From CBDBBY01 sp965205055 (GTDB taxonomy: Bacteria; Pseudomonadota; Alphaproteobacteria; Rhodobacterales; Rhodobacteraceae): a DNA stretch of 64,000 nt. The stretch spans positions 806,001 to 870,000 of the forward strand of contig OZ242030.1 in NCBI GenBank assembly GCA_965205055.1. Reading direction: 5' to 3'. The position numbers and the translations under genes are program-made. A model generated the notes under the pieces. It was given only the letters and a program-made list of their open reading frames with translations, was not told the DNA's origin and did no database searches. Positions 54,223 to 64,000 of the stretch are shown here, in pieces; within the stretch, counting starts at the first letter, position 1; each line of letters begins with the position of its first letter.

Positions 54223-54891
54223 GCCCAACCCCCAAAATGAACCAAGCTCCAGCCGCCCAACTAATGCAGTCCGACTTGGGGTGCTCATCAACTCAATTTC
54301 ACAGTCCGACAAACCAAGGACTGCGGAATTCGGACTTTTGAAGCGAACTGCTGCAATTGTCAACGATCACGAATTCACGTCCGGCAACAACTCGGCAACG
54401 ATTGGCCGCAGCAAGCTTGGCTCTCGCACTGAGATTTGATTCATACCCGCCTGCAATGCCTTTATTCGCGTTGGCTTTGAGGCGTTTGCGCCGATTCCGC
54501 CGCTCGTTTGATCGAATAATTCCGCTCGTTTCGCGAATATGTGACTTGCATGATGCCGAATTTGCGCCCGCTCGGAGGCTTGCGTTCCCGCCGAAGCGCA
54601 CGAACTGGCATCACTGAAGGTCGCTTCCGACATATTTCTTCGCGACGCGGGGAAGTCGAGCGGAAAACGCTTGAGGCAGGTTTGACTGTTGTCGGCGGTC
54701 CGGAACTGGCAAGGCCGTCGGCGATATCGGCTTGCGGATTGGTTCACAGCGCCGGGCGACATCCCGCGCGATCGCGCGCAGCGCGCTCGTTCGCAGGCGC
54801 ATATTGGCTGTCAAGGCAACGAATCATTAGTGATTTCGAGATGAAACAAATCGGTGATGGTCGGAACGAATCGAATCCAGCAAAATTGTCG
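54223..54891. other. Intergenic region, no gene seen
   Basis: About 670 bases between the SleB gene and ppdK without recognised coding sequence; a 131-codon open frame on the minus strand (54367-54762) has no family features. Confidence 0.35.
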
Positions 54892-57402
54892 CTATCCGGA
54901 CCGTGAGCGAATCGCTGCCTGCGCTGCCGCAAGCCTTGCAATCGGGACGCGATACGGCGAACAAGATACATAGGTGAATTTCGCATCGCGGCAGAACTCG
55001 ATCGTGGACGGATCGCCGCCGTGCTCTCCGCAAATTGCGAGCACCAATTCAGGCTTCGACGCTCTGCCCCGCTGCGCCGCGGTCAAGAGAAGTTCGCCCA
55101 CGCCTTCCAGATCGAGCGAACTGAACGGATCCAGAGGAAACACTCCCTGCTCCAAATATGCATCCATGAAGCGCTGCGAGTCATCGCGGCTGATGCCATA
55201 GGTCATTTGGGTCAGGTCGTTGGTTCCGAAACTCAGGAACGACGATTCGCTGGCCAGATCTCCGGCGCGCAATGCTGCTCTTGGAGTCTCGACCATGACC
55301 CCGATGCTGTACTCAAAGTTCGCTGCCAATTCGGTCTTTACGGACTGGGCGACCAGATCCACTCGCTTGCGCACCAGTTCCATCTCGCGATGGGCCGAAA
55401 CCAGAGGCACCATGATTTCGGGAATGATCGAGCCGCCCTTCTTGTTCGCATTGACCGCCGCCTCGAAAATTGCGCGCGCCTGCATTTCGTAGATCTCGGG
55501 AACGGTCACGCCCAACCGGACGCCCCTGAGCCCCAGCATCGGATTGAATTCCCTGAGCTCCTCGGCCCGGGCGATGACTCTGCTGATCGGCAAATCCAAT
55601 GCCTCCGCAAGCTCCTGCATTTCGTCCCTGTCATGAGGAAGGAATTCATGGAGCGGCGGATCGAACAGCCGAACGCACACAGGGCAGCCCTCCATGATTT
55701 CGAACATCGATTCGAATTCGCTGCGCTGCATGCCGAGCAACTGGTCCAAGGCCGAGCGCCGCTCTTCCGCGCTGTCGGCGAAGATCATTTCCCTCATGAC
55801 CGTCAGCCGGGCTTCGCCGAAAAACATGTGCTCGGTCCGGCACAACCCGATCCCTTCGGCTTTGAACCTTTTGGCTACGCGGGCCTCGTTCGACGTGTCG
55901 GCGTTGGCTCTGACCACCAAGTCACGATGCTCGTCCGCCCAATCCAGGAATTCATCGATTTCCTCGTTCATCGTCGGCTCGACAAGCTCGGCTGCGCCCT
56001 TGAGAACCTCGCCGCGCGTGCCGTCCACCGTGATCAAGTCCCCTTCGCGGAACGCCTGACCGTCCGATGCTGTAAGCAATTGCTCCTTCTGATCGAATTG
56101 CAGATCGCTGGCTCCAGCGACGCATGGGACGCCGAGGCCGCGCGCAATCACGGCTGCATGGCTCGTGACGCCTCCGCGTCCGGTCAAAACGCCCTTGGCC
56201 GTATACATGCCCCGAATATCTTCCGGCCCGGTCTCGACCCTTACCAGAATGCATGATTCGTTGCGCGCGGCGCAATCCGCCGCTGCGGCGGAAGAAAACA
56301 CGATCGCGCCCGATGCCCCGCCGGGGCTGGCTCCTATGCCTCTGGCAAGGATCTTGCGGCTCGGCGATTTCGCAACCTGCTTGTGCAGAATCCTCCCGAG
56401 GCTGTCCGGCTCCATTCTTGTCAGCGCATCTTGTTTCTCGATGATGCCGTCCTTCGCCAATCCGACCGAGATCGCGATCGCCGCGCCGACCGTCCTTTCA
56501 GCCGGCTTGTAATCGAGAACAAGCAGTTCGCCGTCGGCGACAGCGAATTCGATTTCGCAAGCATCCCGCTCGGCCTTGCGGAGTTTGTCGAGGCAATCCT
56601 GCGCATTCTGAAAAACGCTCTTGCATGGCAGGGCGTCGGAAATTTCGGAGTCGGCGATTTCGCATTTTCCGTGCACTTCCGAATGGAACGTTCCGTAAAG
56701 TCCTTTGCTCCCGGTTTCCGGATGGGAATTGACCAACGATCCCGAGCCGCATTCTGCACCGGCCTTACCAAGCACCATTTCCTGGATTACGAGACCCAGC
56801 CCGGCATCGTCAGGCGCGTCATGCGCGCGCCGAAGCAACCGCGCGGTGGTTCCTTCCCAAGCCCGGGCCATCGAGCGAAGGACGCTTGCAAGTTGGATCG
56901 AGGCGGACTGCGGGAACGGCGAGTTGCCTTCGCGCTCGAATCTTTTCAATGCCGTCGCCAAAAACTGCGGTGCGGACGGGTCGCCACTGATTCCTTCGAA
57001 GCTTTCCGGATCGAGTCGCGCGACTTCAACTGCGAAATGGCGGACGAAATCCGAATACAACTTCGTCGCTGCGGCCTTCCCTCGAATTTCCGCAACATGC
57101 TCCGCCGTACGGTCGGACATTCCGACATTGAAGATCGTGTTCGTGCGGCCCCATTTCGCGTCGCCCGGACTGGATCGCACAGATACCAAGGCCTTTCTCC
57201 CGAACGGCTCGAACAATGCCCTCGCGTCCGGACCGCGTCCAGCTGCGATGTCGCGGACGACGGGCATCGATATCGCGACCGTCTTCGGAACAGGCAGCCC
57301 GAGACCGATTAGCCGGGCGAGTCGCTCGGCGCGGGCCCCGTACAACCGCGAATCAATCGGAGTATCTTTTGTGAGCAGCACGGCGCCGGATTTTGTTTTC
57401 AT
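54892..57402 (-). CDS. ppdK: Pyruvate phosphate dikinase family protein
   Basis: Interconverts pyruvate, ATP and Pi with PEP, AMP and PPi. 836 residues: an N-terminal ATP-grasp part with KALVSVRSSPG, a central phospho-His domain (LTGRGGVTSHAAVIARGLGV, His near residue 425) and a C-terminal TIM barrel with GIGLCRTEHMFF, FGTNDLTQMTYGISRDD and catalytic Cys in LAICGEHGGDPSTIEF. It is shorter than the usual 870-890 residues, with the shortfall in the ATP-grasp half, but all catalytic landmarks remain. ATG 57402 follows AGAGGA. Downstream of glyS. Confidence 0.92.
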   Translation of the reverse strand: MKTKSGAVLLTKDTPIDSRLYGARAERLARLIGLGLPVPKTVAISMPVVRDIAAGRGPDARALFEPFGRKALVSVRSSPGDAKWGRTNTIFNVGMSDRTAEHVAEIRGKAAATKLYSDFVRHFAVEVARLDPESFEGISGDPSAPQFLATALKRFEREGNSPFPQSASIQLASVLRSMARAWEGTTARLLRRAHDAPDDAGLGLVIQEMVLGKAGAECGSGSLVNSHPETGSKGLYGTFHSEVHGKCEIADSEISDALPCKSVFQNAQDCLDKLRKAERDACEIEFAVADGELLVLDYKPAERTVGAAIAISVGLAKDGIIEKQDALTRMEPDSLGRILHKQVAKSPSRKILARGIGASPGGASGAIVFSSAAAADCAARNESCILVRVETGPEDIRGMYTAKGVLTGRGGVTSHAAVIARGLGVPCVAGASDLQFDQKEQLLTASDGQAFREGDLITVDGTRGEVLKGAAELVEPTMNEEIDEFLDWADEHRDLVVRANADTSNEARVAKRFKAEGIGLCRTEHMFFGEARLTVMREMIFADSAEERRSALDQLLGMQRSEFESMFEIMEGCPVCVRLFDPPLHEFLPHDRDEMQELAEALDLPISRVIARAEELREFNPMLGLRGVRLGVTVPEIYEMQARAIFEAAVNANKKGGSIIPEIMVPLVSAHREMELVRKRVDLVAQSVKTELAANFEYSIGVMVETPRAALRAGDLASESSFLSFGTNDLTQMTYGISRDDSQRFMDAYLEQGVFPLDPFSSLDLEGVGELLLTAAQRGRASKPELVLAICGEHGGDPSTIEFCRDAKFTYVSCSPYRVPIARLAAAQAAIRSRSG

Positions 57403-57516
57403 CAACCGGATCCTCTCACCTCAAAATACATTTGAACGATTTCGGCTTCGGCCAGTTCGGTTCCGAAGCGTCGGCGTCGAACTGACTGATCGGTCGGCGG
57501 AATGAACAGGCACAGT

Positions 57517-59658
57517 TCATATCTCAACTTGGGTCAGATCTGCGATCTGCAGGCATGTTGAACGAATCTCGTTGAGGAGTCCGAGTCTGTTGCGCCGCAA
57601 TTCCGGCGATGGCGAATTGACGAGCACATGGTCAAAAAAATTGTCAATCGACGGCCTTAGCTCGGCTACCGCCTTAGCGGCGAGGGAAAAGTCTTCCTCT
57701 CCGATTAAGCGCTTCACATGCGTGCGTGTAGATTCGAGGTCATCCAACAGCATTCGTTCTTCTGATTCTTGAAAGAGCTGGCGCTCTGGCCGGAACTGAA
57801 GATTGATTGCCCCCTTTCGCTCTTCGGACGCAAGTATGTTGTTGACCCTCTTGAATGCTTTTACGAGGTTCATCCCGTCGTCAGTTCGAACGATGCTGCC
57901 GAGTGAGCTCGCGCGTTTCCGCAGAAGAATCAAATCATCTGCATCCGACGCCGAAACGCATGCATTTATCCAATCATGCCGAATGCCTGCTGTACGCAAG
58001 TGGACTGCCAGACGTTCGTGCAAGAAGCCAAGCAGCATTTTCAAGGTTTTGGACTTGGATGCGCCGTCGGATGCGAATTCCAGATTACTTTCGCGCGCGT
58101 ACTGCCCCAATGCGAATTCCAGGGCACCCAGCAACCGGATTCGAATATTGTTGTCGAGGATGAGCCTGACAACACCGATCGCCGCGCGCCTGAGGCCGTG
58201 CGGATCCTTTGAGCCGCTCGGGGTTTCGCCGATACCGAAGAATCCTGCAAGATAGTCAATTCGATCCGCCAGCCCGACTGCGACCGCCAAAGGTTCGCCT
58301 GGCGTAGGATCGGAAGGACCGGCCGGGGAGTAATGTTGGTCGCACGCATCCGCGATTTCGGTCTTGACGCCATTGAGCAAAGCCAGCCTGCGCCCTACCT
58401 TGCCCTGGAGTTCCGGAAACTCCTTTACGGTCTCCGTTACAAGGTCAATCTTCGACAGCTTTGCCGCCAAGCGGGCGTCGGCGGTGCTGACAGATACCGC
58501 TTCTGTCAAGACCTCCGAAATCGCAGAGATGCGTGAAACCCGCTGCTCCATGTTTCCGAGCTTGTGATGGAAATTCATGTGCCGAAGCTTTTTCGTCATG
58601 GGTTCCAGGCGCCGGAGCAGCTCTTCGCCGCCTTCCTGCCCGTCCGCCTCGGCCATTCTCAGATCATTTTTCCAATAAAATTCAGCATCTTCCAGACGAG
58701 AGTTGAGAACGCGAAGATTGCCTGCGAGCATCGCTTCGCCATTATCTTTGGTTTCCTTGTTGGCTACCATGACGAAGTGGGAAACCTTTCCGGATTCGGG
58801 ATCGACGGCTGAAAGGTACTTCTGGTGCTGCTTCATGGCACCGGCAAGCAGCTCGTTCGGAAGATCTAAAAACCTATCTTTGATTGCGCCGATCATGGGC
58901 ACGGGCCATTCCGTCAATCCGGCATTTTCGTCCAATAATTCGGGATCGCCGACAAGATTCAGCCCATGCTCATCCGCAAGCCGCTCCGCCCCGTCGCGAA
59001 TTCGTTTCTTTCGATCTTCGGAATCAAGAATGACGAAAGCTTGCTCCAGCTTTGCCTTGTAATCTTCGAAAGAGGTTACTTGGAACTCAGATGGCGACAT
59101 GAAAGCATGACCTCGCGTCGTATCGCCGGCTCGAATGCCGCCGATTTCGAAATTGACCTTCCGGCAGCCGGTTTCATCGTGCAGTATGCACAGGATTGAG
59201 TGAAGCGGCCGCACCCACCGCAATTGCCCGACGCCCCAAACCATCGACTTCGGCCAAACGAATTCTCGAATGACATTGTCGACGGCTTCGGTCGCGATCT
59301 CTGTTAGCGGCTTTCCCGGAACTTCCAATACAGCAAAATAATATCGTCCTTTCTTCTCCTCGCGCAGTTCCAGATCCTCTGCAGTTGCTCCGGTTGAACG
59401 CAAAAACCCTGAAAGTGCCGCCTGCGGCGCGTCTTCTCGCGGCCCTTTTCGCGCTGTTTTTTGCGCCGGGCTGAATTCCGGCAATCCCTCGATTGCGATG
59501 CACACCCGGCGGGGGGTCGCATATGCCGACGCTGCGCCGTGCATGATGCCTGATGCTGACAGTTTCTCGCACAAGAGCGATTTCAGTCCCTCCGCAGCAT
59601 CGCGCTGCATCCGGGCTGGAATCTCCTCCGAATAAAGTTCAAGCAACAAGTCGGGCAT
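57517..59658 (-). CDS. glyS: Glycyl-tRNA synthetase beta subunit
   Basis: 713 residues, the family length for two-subunit GlyRS. It starts PDLLLELYSEEIPARMQRDA, contains MVWGVGQLRWVRPLHSILCI near residue 140, ELLAGAMKQHQKYLSAVDPE near 270, FYWKNDLRMAEA, an HD-like core (RRLALLNGVKTEIADACDQH) near 425, and DPHGLRRAAIGVVRLIL near 480. It acts with GlyQ to charge tRNA-Gly. Confidence 0.96.
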   Translation of the reverse strand: MPDLLLELYSEEIPARMQRDAAEGLKSLLCEKLSASGIMHGAASAYATPRRVCIAIEGLPEFSPAQKTARKGPREDAPQAALSGFLRSTGATAEDLELREEKKGRYYFAVLEVPGKPLTEIATEAVDNVIREFVWPKSMVWGVGQLRWVRPLHSILCILHDETGCRKVNFEIGGIRAGDTTRGHAFMSPSEFQVTSFEDYKAKLEQAFVILDSEDRKKRIRDGAERLADEHGLNLVGDPELLDENAGLTEWPVPMIGAIKDRFLDLPNELLAGAMKQHQKYLSAVDPESGKVSHFVMVANKETKDNGEAMLAGNLRVLNSRLEDAEFYWKNDLRMAEADGQEGGEELLRRLEPMTKKLRHMNFHHKLGNMEQRVSRISAISEVLTEAVSVSTADARLAAKLSKIDLVTETVKEFPELQGKVGRRLALLNGVKTEIADACDQHYSPAGPSDPTPGEPLAVAVGLADRIDYLAGFFGIGETPSGSKDPHGLRRAAIGVVRLILDNNIRIRLLGALEFALGQYARESNLEFASDGASKSKTLKMLLGFLHERLAVHLRTAGIRHDWINACVSASDADDLILLRKRASSLGSIVRTDDGMNLVKAFKRVNNILASEERKGAINLQFRPERQLFQESEERMLLDDLESTRTHVKRLIGEEDFSLAAKAVAELRPSIDNFFDHVLVNSPSPELRRNRLGLLNEIRSTCLQIADLTQVEI

Positions 59659-60062
59659 TCGATCTTTCTCTAGCTTTCGCGTCCGATTTCTTCGCCAGCC
59701 GGGTTTCTAACCGAGGTTTGCTGAACCGCAGCGCAATTCGGCACTATTGGACCGCCCGGCCGAGATTTCGGTGCATCCGTCCTTTTGATTCCAGCGCTGC
59801 ATGTCCGGCATGATGAAAATGGCGTGACCTTTTTCAACGAAATTGCCTGCGCGCCTGATTTCAGATTCCGCAAAGATCCGCGGCTTGCGAAAAAAATTGC
59901 TCACCCTATTTTCAAGCATCTGCAACGCTCCGCGAACTACTCGTTTTCTGTTTCGGCTTTTGGAGTATATCCCGCCGGCGGTTCAATCCGCTTGCTCAAC
60001 ATGGATTTCATCGCGATGCCGGCGAGGCAGATTGTTGCAATGCAATTGCTTGCACCGGGCAA
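59659..60062. other. Gap between glyQ and glyS, no gene seen
   Basis: 404 bases. Related Rhodobacterales often carry a small membrane-protein gene (DUF6446, from memory) here. I find only short unconvincing frames, so it seems absent or eroded. Confidence 0.35.
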
Positions 60063-61001
60063 TCAGGCAACCGCCTCCTCACTCCATCCGCCCTCGGATG
60101 TGGAGAGATACGCGTCGGCGCATTTTTTCGCCAAGGCGCGAACCCTCCCGATCATGGATTGCCGCTCGGCGACCGATATCACCCCTCTCGCATCAAGCAA
60201 ATTGAAGCAATGAGAAGCCCTGATGCATTGATCGTAGGCAGGATACGCCATCACGATCCGCTTGCCTGTCCGTTCGTCCTCGAATGGCGTGTCAAGGATT
60301 CGCGCGCACTCCAGTTCGGCATCCTTGAAATGCCTCAGCGCGGCTTCTGTATCGCAGACATCGAAGTTCCATCTGGAAAATTCCGCTTCCGCCTGCCTGA
60401 ATACGTCGCCGTAGCTCAAGGCGATCTCAGCTCCGGGATCGTTGAAAGGCATCTCCATGACGTGGTTCACACCAAGAACGTACATTGCCAACCGTTCCAA
60501 GCCGTAAGTGATTTCAGCGGGAACAGGCCGGCAATCATGGCCTCCGACCTGCTGAAAATAAGTGAACTGCGACACTTCCATGCCGTCGCACCACACTTCC
60601 CAGCCCAAGCCCCAAGCGCCCAAAGTCGGGCTTTCCCAGTCATCCTCGACAAATCTCAAATCGTGAAGGTCGAAATCTATCCCGATAGACCTGAGGGAGC
60701 CGAGATACAGTTCCTGGACGTTCGGCGGCGATGGCTTGATCAGAACCTGAAACTGATAATAATGCTGCATCCGGTTGGGGTTTTCTCCGTAACGACCGTC
60801 GGTCGGCCGCCGAGACGGCTGGACATAGGCGACCGCCCACGGCTTCGAGCCGAGCGAGCGGAGCGTTGTCGCAGGATGAAAGGTTCCCGCGCCCACTTCC
60901 TTGTCGTATGGCTGCAGCAACGCGCAACCCTTCTGTCCCCAGTAGTCCTGGAGTCTGCCGACTACGTCCTGAAAACAACGAGGTTTGGAATTTTTGTCCA
61001 T
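60063..61001 (-). CDS. glyQ: Glycyl-tRNA synthetase alpha subunit
   Basis: Catalytic subunit that forms glycyl-adenylate. 312 residues: RCFQDVVGRLQDYWGQKGCA at the start, AGTFHPATTLRSLGSKPWAV near residue 38, AYVQPSRRPTDGRYGENPNR near 58, WESPTLGAWGLGWEVWCDGM near 122, and ITYGLERLAMYVLGVNHVM near 165. Same strand as glyS, separated by 404 bases. Confidence 0.97.
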   Translation of the reverse strand: MDKNSKPRCFQDVVGRLQDYWGQKGCALLQPYDKEVGAGTFHPATTLRSLGSKPWAVAYVQPSRRPTDGRYGENPNRMQHYYQFQVLIKPSPPNVQELYLGSLRSIGIDFDLHDLRFVEDDWESPTLGAWGLGWEVWCDGMEVSQFTYFQQVGGHDCRPVPAEITYGLERLAMYVLGVNHVMEMPFNDPGAEIALSYGDVFRQAEAEFSRWNFDVCDTEAALRHFKDAELECARILDTPFEDERTGKRIVMAYPAYDQCIRASHCFNLLDARGVISVAERQSMIGRVRALAKKCADAYLSTSEGGWSEEAVA

Positions 61002-61242
61002 CGCGGCGACATCAGCCCAAGGTATGTGATATGCTTGGCGTTCCTATGCAACACTCTCATTCGGGTCAATGTGACCTTTGGACATTGCCGGTTTTTTGGC
61101 AACATGCGACGGATTGCATCCTATTGCCCATTGATGCTGCAGCGCGGCGGGCGGCAAAGATCAAAAAATGATGACGTTCGCCTTAAACCGAGACGATCTA
61201 ATCTTTAACTTATATGGTAGTTCCAATAAATCGCGTCTATCG

Positions 61243-63036
61243 ATGAAAAAACTACTTGTCACAATCCTTGTATCTCTCGCGGGCGTAGCCGCTGGTCCGT
61301 CAGCTGTTGCTCAGACCCAGCAGTTCTGGATCCAGATTGAAGCCCACGAGGATGTGCGGACGGCACTTTCGCAGGCGCGAGCATTGACCGCACGGTTTCC
61401 CGAAACCCATGCATTCCGAATTCCCGACGGGTCATATGTTATCGCGCTTGGCCCGTTTGGCAGATCGCAAGCACTGAACCGAAACCGGTCTTTGATTGGC
61501 TCCGCCTCGATACCGCAGAACAGCTTCGTGACGCTCGGCCACGATTTCGTCAGCCAATTCTGGCCTATTGGAGCAAATGCGAATGCAAGATTGAGCGGCA
61601 ATCTTGAAACCGACTTCGCATACATCGCGCCCGATCCGGAAGATGGTTCGATTTCGGCGCTTCCTTTCGACGACGTCGTCACGGCCGAGAGAGAGGAACC
61701 AGAAGCTGAAATCAACGATATGATGAAAATCCAAACGGCGCTTCAGTGGATGGGTGATTACGACTCGATCATAGACGGGCTTTACGGACCTCGAACTGCG
61801 ACGGCAATTGAAGATTACCAGCGCAGAAACGGCTTTCAGGCCACGGGATGGCTGACAACTGAGCAGTATGCCAATCTCGTCGCCGATTACGAAGCTGAGC
61901 TGAGACTCACCGATCTGTCCGACTTGGAGGACGAGCAGGCGGGTATCGCGCTGAAGTACCCGGCGAATTTGGTTGAATTTTCGGGATACTCTCCGCCCTT
62001 CGCAATATTCAAGCCTGCCAGCGGCAAGAGCACGCGGATCATGCTTGTCAGCATGGAAGGAAACACGCGGACGCTTCAAGCGCTGTTTGAGATTGTCCAG
62101 TCGATGGATTTCGTCGCAGAAGAAGGGCCTCGCAGCCTCGTTCAGGATGAATTCAATTTGTACGGCTTCGGGCACGAAACGAATTCATTCGCCCATGCCA
62201 AACTGCAAAACGGACGAATCAAGGGGTTCGTGTTCGCTTGGCCGGCGAGCGAGCACGAAGTCATGAACCGGATTTCGCAGGTGATGCGCGCAAGCCTGAA
62301 AGAAATCAATGAACGAACGCTGGACGGGCTGGACACTCCCGTCAGCGCCCCCGGTGAATTTGAAAATTTCGTCGGCGGGGCAGCACTTGAGCCGATAGCA
62401 ACGGCATCAGGTTTTTTCATCGATCCAGTCGGTTCGGTCGTCACTGCCGCTGATCTGGTCAGATCATGCGTCCAGGTCGAAGTTGAGCCGAACTATCGCA
62501 TGGCAGTGCGCAAGATTGACAATGATCTCGGGATCGCAGTTTTATCGCCCGAGGCGGAATTGAGCCCTATCGCTTTTGCCACGCTTTCGGGCGACGAGAT
62601 TCGACGCGGCTCCCGCATCGCTGTTTCAGGCCATTCTTATTCGGGTCTCCTCGGATCCCCTTCGCTAACTTTCGGCGAGATCCACTCACCTTACGGTCTT
62701 GAAGGTGAAACAGACCTGGCGGTGATCAATGCAAAGGCCAGGCAGGGCGACATAGGCGGCCCGGTTTTGAATTTGGAAGGTGATGTGGTGGGGGTGTTGC
62801 TGCCGCCTCCCTCCGATGGTCGAGTCCTGCCTGAAGGGATCAATTTTGCAGCCCGCGGAAGCGCTTTGGCGGCCAGTCTGACTGAAACAGGAATTTTTGT
62901 TCCCGAAAACTTGCTATCGGATGAGATTGACTTGGTAGAACTGAACAGAATTGCGGCGGATATCACGGTCTTGATCAACTGCTACGGCGACGACGGGTTC
63001 GTTGCAGATCAATCAGTGACGGCACTGCAAGAGTGA
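61243..63036 (+). CDS. Exported trypsin-fold protein lacking catalytic His and Ser
   Basis: 597 residues in several parts. A signal peptide (LLVTILVSLAGVAAGPSAVA) is followed by a SPOR-like segment (FWIQIEAHEDVRTALSQARA) near 30-110, a peptidoglycan-binding repeat (YDSIIDGLYGPRTATAIEDY) near 165-215, a middle domain, and a C-terminal trypsin-like domain. Where proteases have TNxHV, this one has TAADLV (near residue 399). The Asp is kept (DNDLGIAVL), and the GxSGGP loop reads GDIGGPVL (near 503). So His and Ser are missing and peptidase activity is unlikely. Divergent from glyQ. ATG 61243 fits the signal peptide. Confidence 0.8.
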   Translation: MKKLLVTILVSLAGVAAGPSAVAQTQQFWIQIEAHEDVRTALSQARALTARFPETHAFRIPDGSYVIALGPFGRSQALNRNRSLIGSASIPQNSFVTLGHDFVSQFWPIGANANARLSGNLETDFAYIAPDPEDGSISALPFDDVVTAEREEPEAEINDMMKIQTALQWMGDYDSIIDGLYGPRTATAIEDYQRRNGFQATGWLTTEQYANLVADYEAELRLTDLSDLEDEQAGIALKYPANLVEFSGYSPPFAIFKPASGKSTRIMLVSMEGNTRTLQALFEIVQSMDFVAEEGPRSLVQDEFNLYGFGHETNSFAHAKLQNGRIKGFVFAWPASEHEVMNRISQVMRASLKEINERTLDGLDTPVSAPGEFENFVGGAALEPIATASGFFIDPVGSVVTAADLVRSCVQVEVEPNYRMAVRKIDNDLGIAVLSPEAELSPIAFATLSGDEIRRGSRIAVSGHSYSGLLGSPSLTFGEIHSPYGLEGETDLAVINAKARQGDIGGPVLNLEGDVVGVLLPPPSDGRVLPEGINFAARGSALAASLTETGIFVPENLLSDEIDLVELNRIAADITVLINCYGDDGFVADQSVTALQE

Positions 63037-63739
63037 ACCTGAGACTTCGGCGCGCTCGGCGAGCAGAGAATCCGTATCCGGAAGCGCAAGACCGCGGTGT
63101 TGTTCAGACCCCCGATAGCGGCTCAAATCCACTGACTATCAACTGCTTAATCCACTTGGCAGTTAACTGCTTTCCAAAGGAGGCAGTTTTGCCTTCAGGC
63201 ACGTTCACCCTTAGCGATCCGCAACGCCAAGCGCTCTGTTCCCCTTGAGAAGAACCTCGGAAACCTTGAGAAACTTGATATACGCCTCTCATTTGGCTGT
63301 CGGCACCGCAGCTGCAAAAAACTCCACGTAGCGAATGTTTATTCGTTTCGATTGGCCTGGCACTGAGCCTTATTCAGAAGACTCCTCCCCTTCAAAAGCG
63401 GATTTGAGCTTTGCTGAAAATGCATGCGAGGTCAAAGTCTTGTCTTCGGTTCCAAAAATCGCGAAAACGATTCAGAAACGATTTATCAAGAAGCGCCGAA
63501 ATGATCGGTGGCCCGACCGAACATGCTTTCTTCCTCATCGCCCTCAACCAACGGGGTCCAATGCTTGACCGCCTATTGAATGATCTATCTGCTTGAACCG
63601 GCGGGAACGCTCGTGGCAAAGAGCGAGGATTGGCCGGATGCCTGAAACCGGCATCGGCTCGGCACGCAGAAGACTGCAGAGCAACCAAGTGTTCATGATC
63701 GAATTCAATTTCGAGCAGAGATAGGAGCCATTCGAGGTG
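63037..63739. other. Intergenic region, no gene seen
   Basis: About 700 bases. A 12-bp perfect palindrome GCAGTTAACTGC (63159-63170) lies among repeated AACTGCTT words. No open frame here is recognisable. AGGAG at 63723-63727 belongs to the next gene. Confidence 0.35.
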
Positions 63740-64000
63740 ATGAATGATCGATTCGCTGCAAGAATTAACGCCTTTGCAGCGGACCGAAGCGCGAAGGCAG
63801 GTGCCGGAACCGAAAATCCTGTGTTTTCGATGCTCGAACGGGCAGCGAAAACAGTCGGGCTGACCGATGTCGATCTGAACTATCCCGACCATTTCGATGG
63901 CAACAACCGCGAATTGTTCAACAGAGTTGAGGATCTCGGGCTGAACATCAACGGCCTTGCGATGCGATACGGTTCGGTCAAGGAATTCAAGCTCGGGGCC
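63740..64000 (+). CDS. Sugar isomerase/epimerase-like TIM-barrel protein (3' end outside window)
   Basis: The visible 87 codons start MNDRFAARINAFAADRSAKA and include TDVDLNYPDHFDGNN and LGLNINGLAMRYGS before the window ends at FKLGA. This is the N-terminal part of the AP-endonuclease-2/xylose-isomerase-like barrel family. Substrate unknown. ATG 63740 follows GAGG; GTG 63737 is an alternative. Confidence 0.75.
   Translation, partial: MNDRFAARINAFAADRSAKAGAGTENPVFSMLERAAKTVGLTDVDLNYPDHFDGNNRELFNRVEDLGLNINGLAMRYGSVKEFKLGA

Noticed and set aside
63104..63292. Minus-strand 62-codon frame and T-arm-like GGCTCAAATCC considered as an integrase end or tRNA
   Set aside because: No acceptor or anticodon stems can be folded and no integrase motif is visible; only the palindrome GCAGTTAACTGC remains, with no recognised regulator.

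Overview
The window comes from a moderately GC-rich alphaproteobacterium, probably Rhodobacterales or a close relative. This rests on several points: fabD divergent from rpsF-rpsR-rplI, an RpoE/ChrR photo-oxidative-stress cluster, a Paracoccus/Rhodobacter-like aa3 oxidase subunit I, and the cell-wall-hydrolase/ppdK/glyS/glyQ/protease-like neighbourhood. The genome looks as if it is decaying. Between healthy housekeeping genes lie broken lipoprotein genes, broken toxin-antitoxin pairs and many insertion-sequence relics. A host-associated lifestyle is possible (secreted ankyrin protein, pseudogenes, IS load), but that is inference.

Layout. 1-2343: fabD (partial) and the ribosomal operon rpsF-rpsR-rplI. 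2344-8208: a lipoprotein relic, then acetyl-CoA synthetase, ribulose-phosphate epimerase, a thioredoxin-fold protein and a MetE-like methyltransferase. 8209-11608: an accessory stretch with a dead brnTA pair, a DUF7002-like gene and a 1361-bp composite transposon. The transposon consists of two ISKra4-derived miniature elements around a membrane coiled-coil gene, with a perfect 9-bp target duplication. 11609-14482: pobA facing a thiamine-diphosphate enzyme. 14845-21545: a tandem duplication of a TbpB-like lipoprotein gene. One copy is broken by an internal deletion, the other by an IS256-family insertion. 22043-24189: a TRAP solute-binding protein and a beta-hydroxyacid dehydrogenase.

24655-34305 is a coherent photo-oxidative-stress region. 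It holds photolyase, an ECF sigma factor with its ChrR-type zinc/cupin anti-sigma, two short-chain dehydrogenases, DUF1365, a flavin amine-oxidase-like protein, a cyclopropane-fatty-acid-synthase-like methyltransferase, an MFS permease and DUF3833. Candidate RpoE-type promoters (TGATCN, 18-bp spacer, TAA/TAT) lie in its divergent intergenic regions. The likely common job is membrane-lipid modification and DNA repair under singlet oxygen.

34306-44000 alternates accessory and core material: a secreted ankyrin protein and an ISKra4 relic beside tRNA-Ser, then the operon dacC-tmk-holB-tatD-MBL-AEC, then tRNA-Leu followed by a dead higBA pair, another ISKra4 relic, a second membrane coiled-coil gene and another miniature element. 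44001-64000 is mostly core metabolism: lipB, ctaD, yqeY, an intact ISKra4-family element with 9-bp duplication, ilvC, ubiH-type hydroxylase, glmM, SleB-type hydrolase, ppdK, glyS, glyQ, a trypsin-fold protein without its catalytic His and Ser, and the start of a sugar isomerase/epimerase-like gene.
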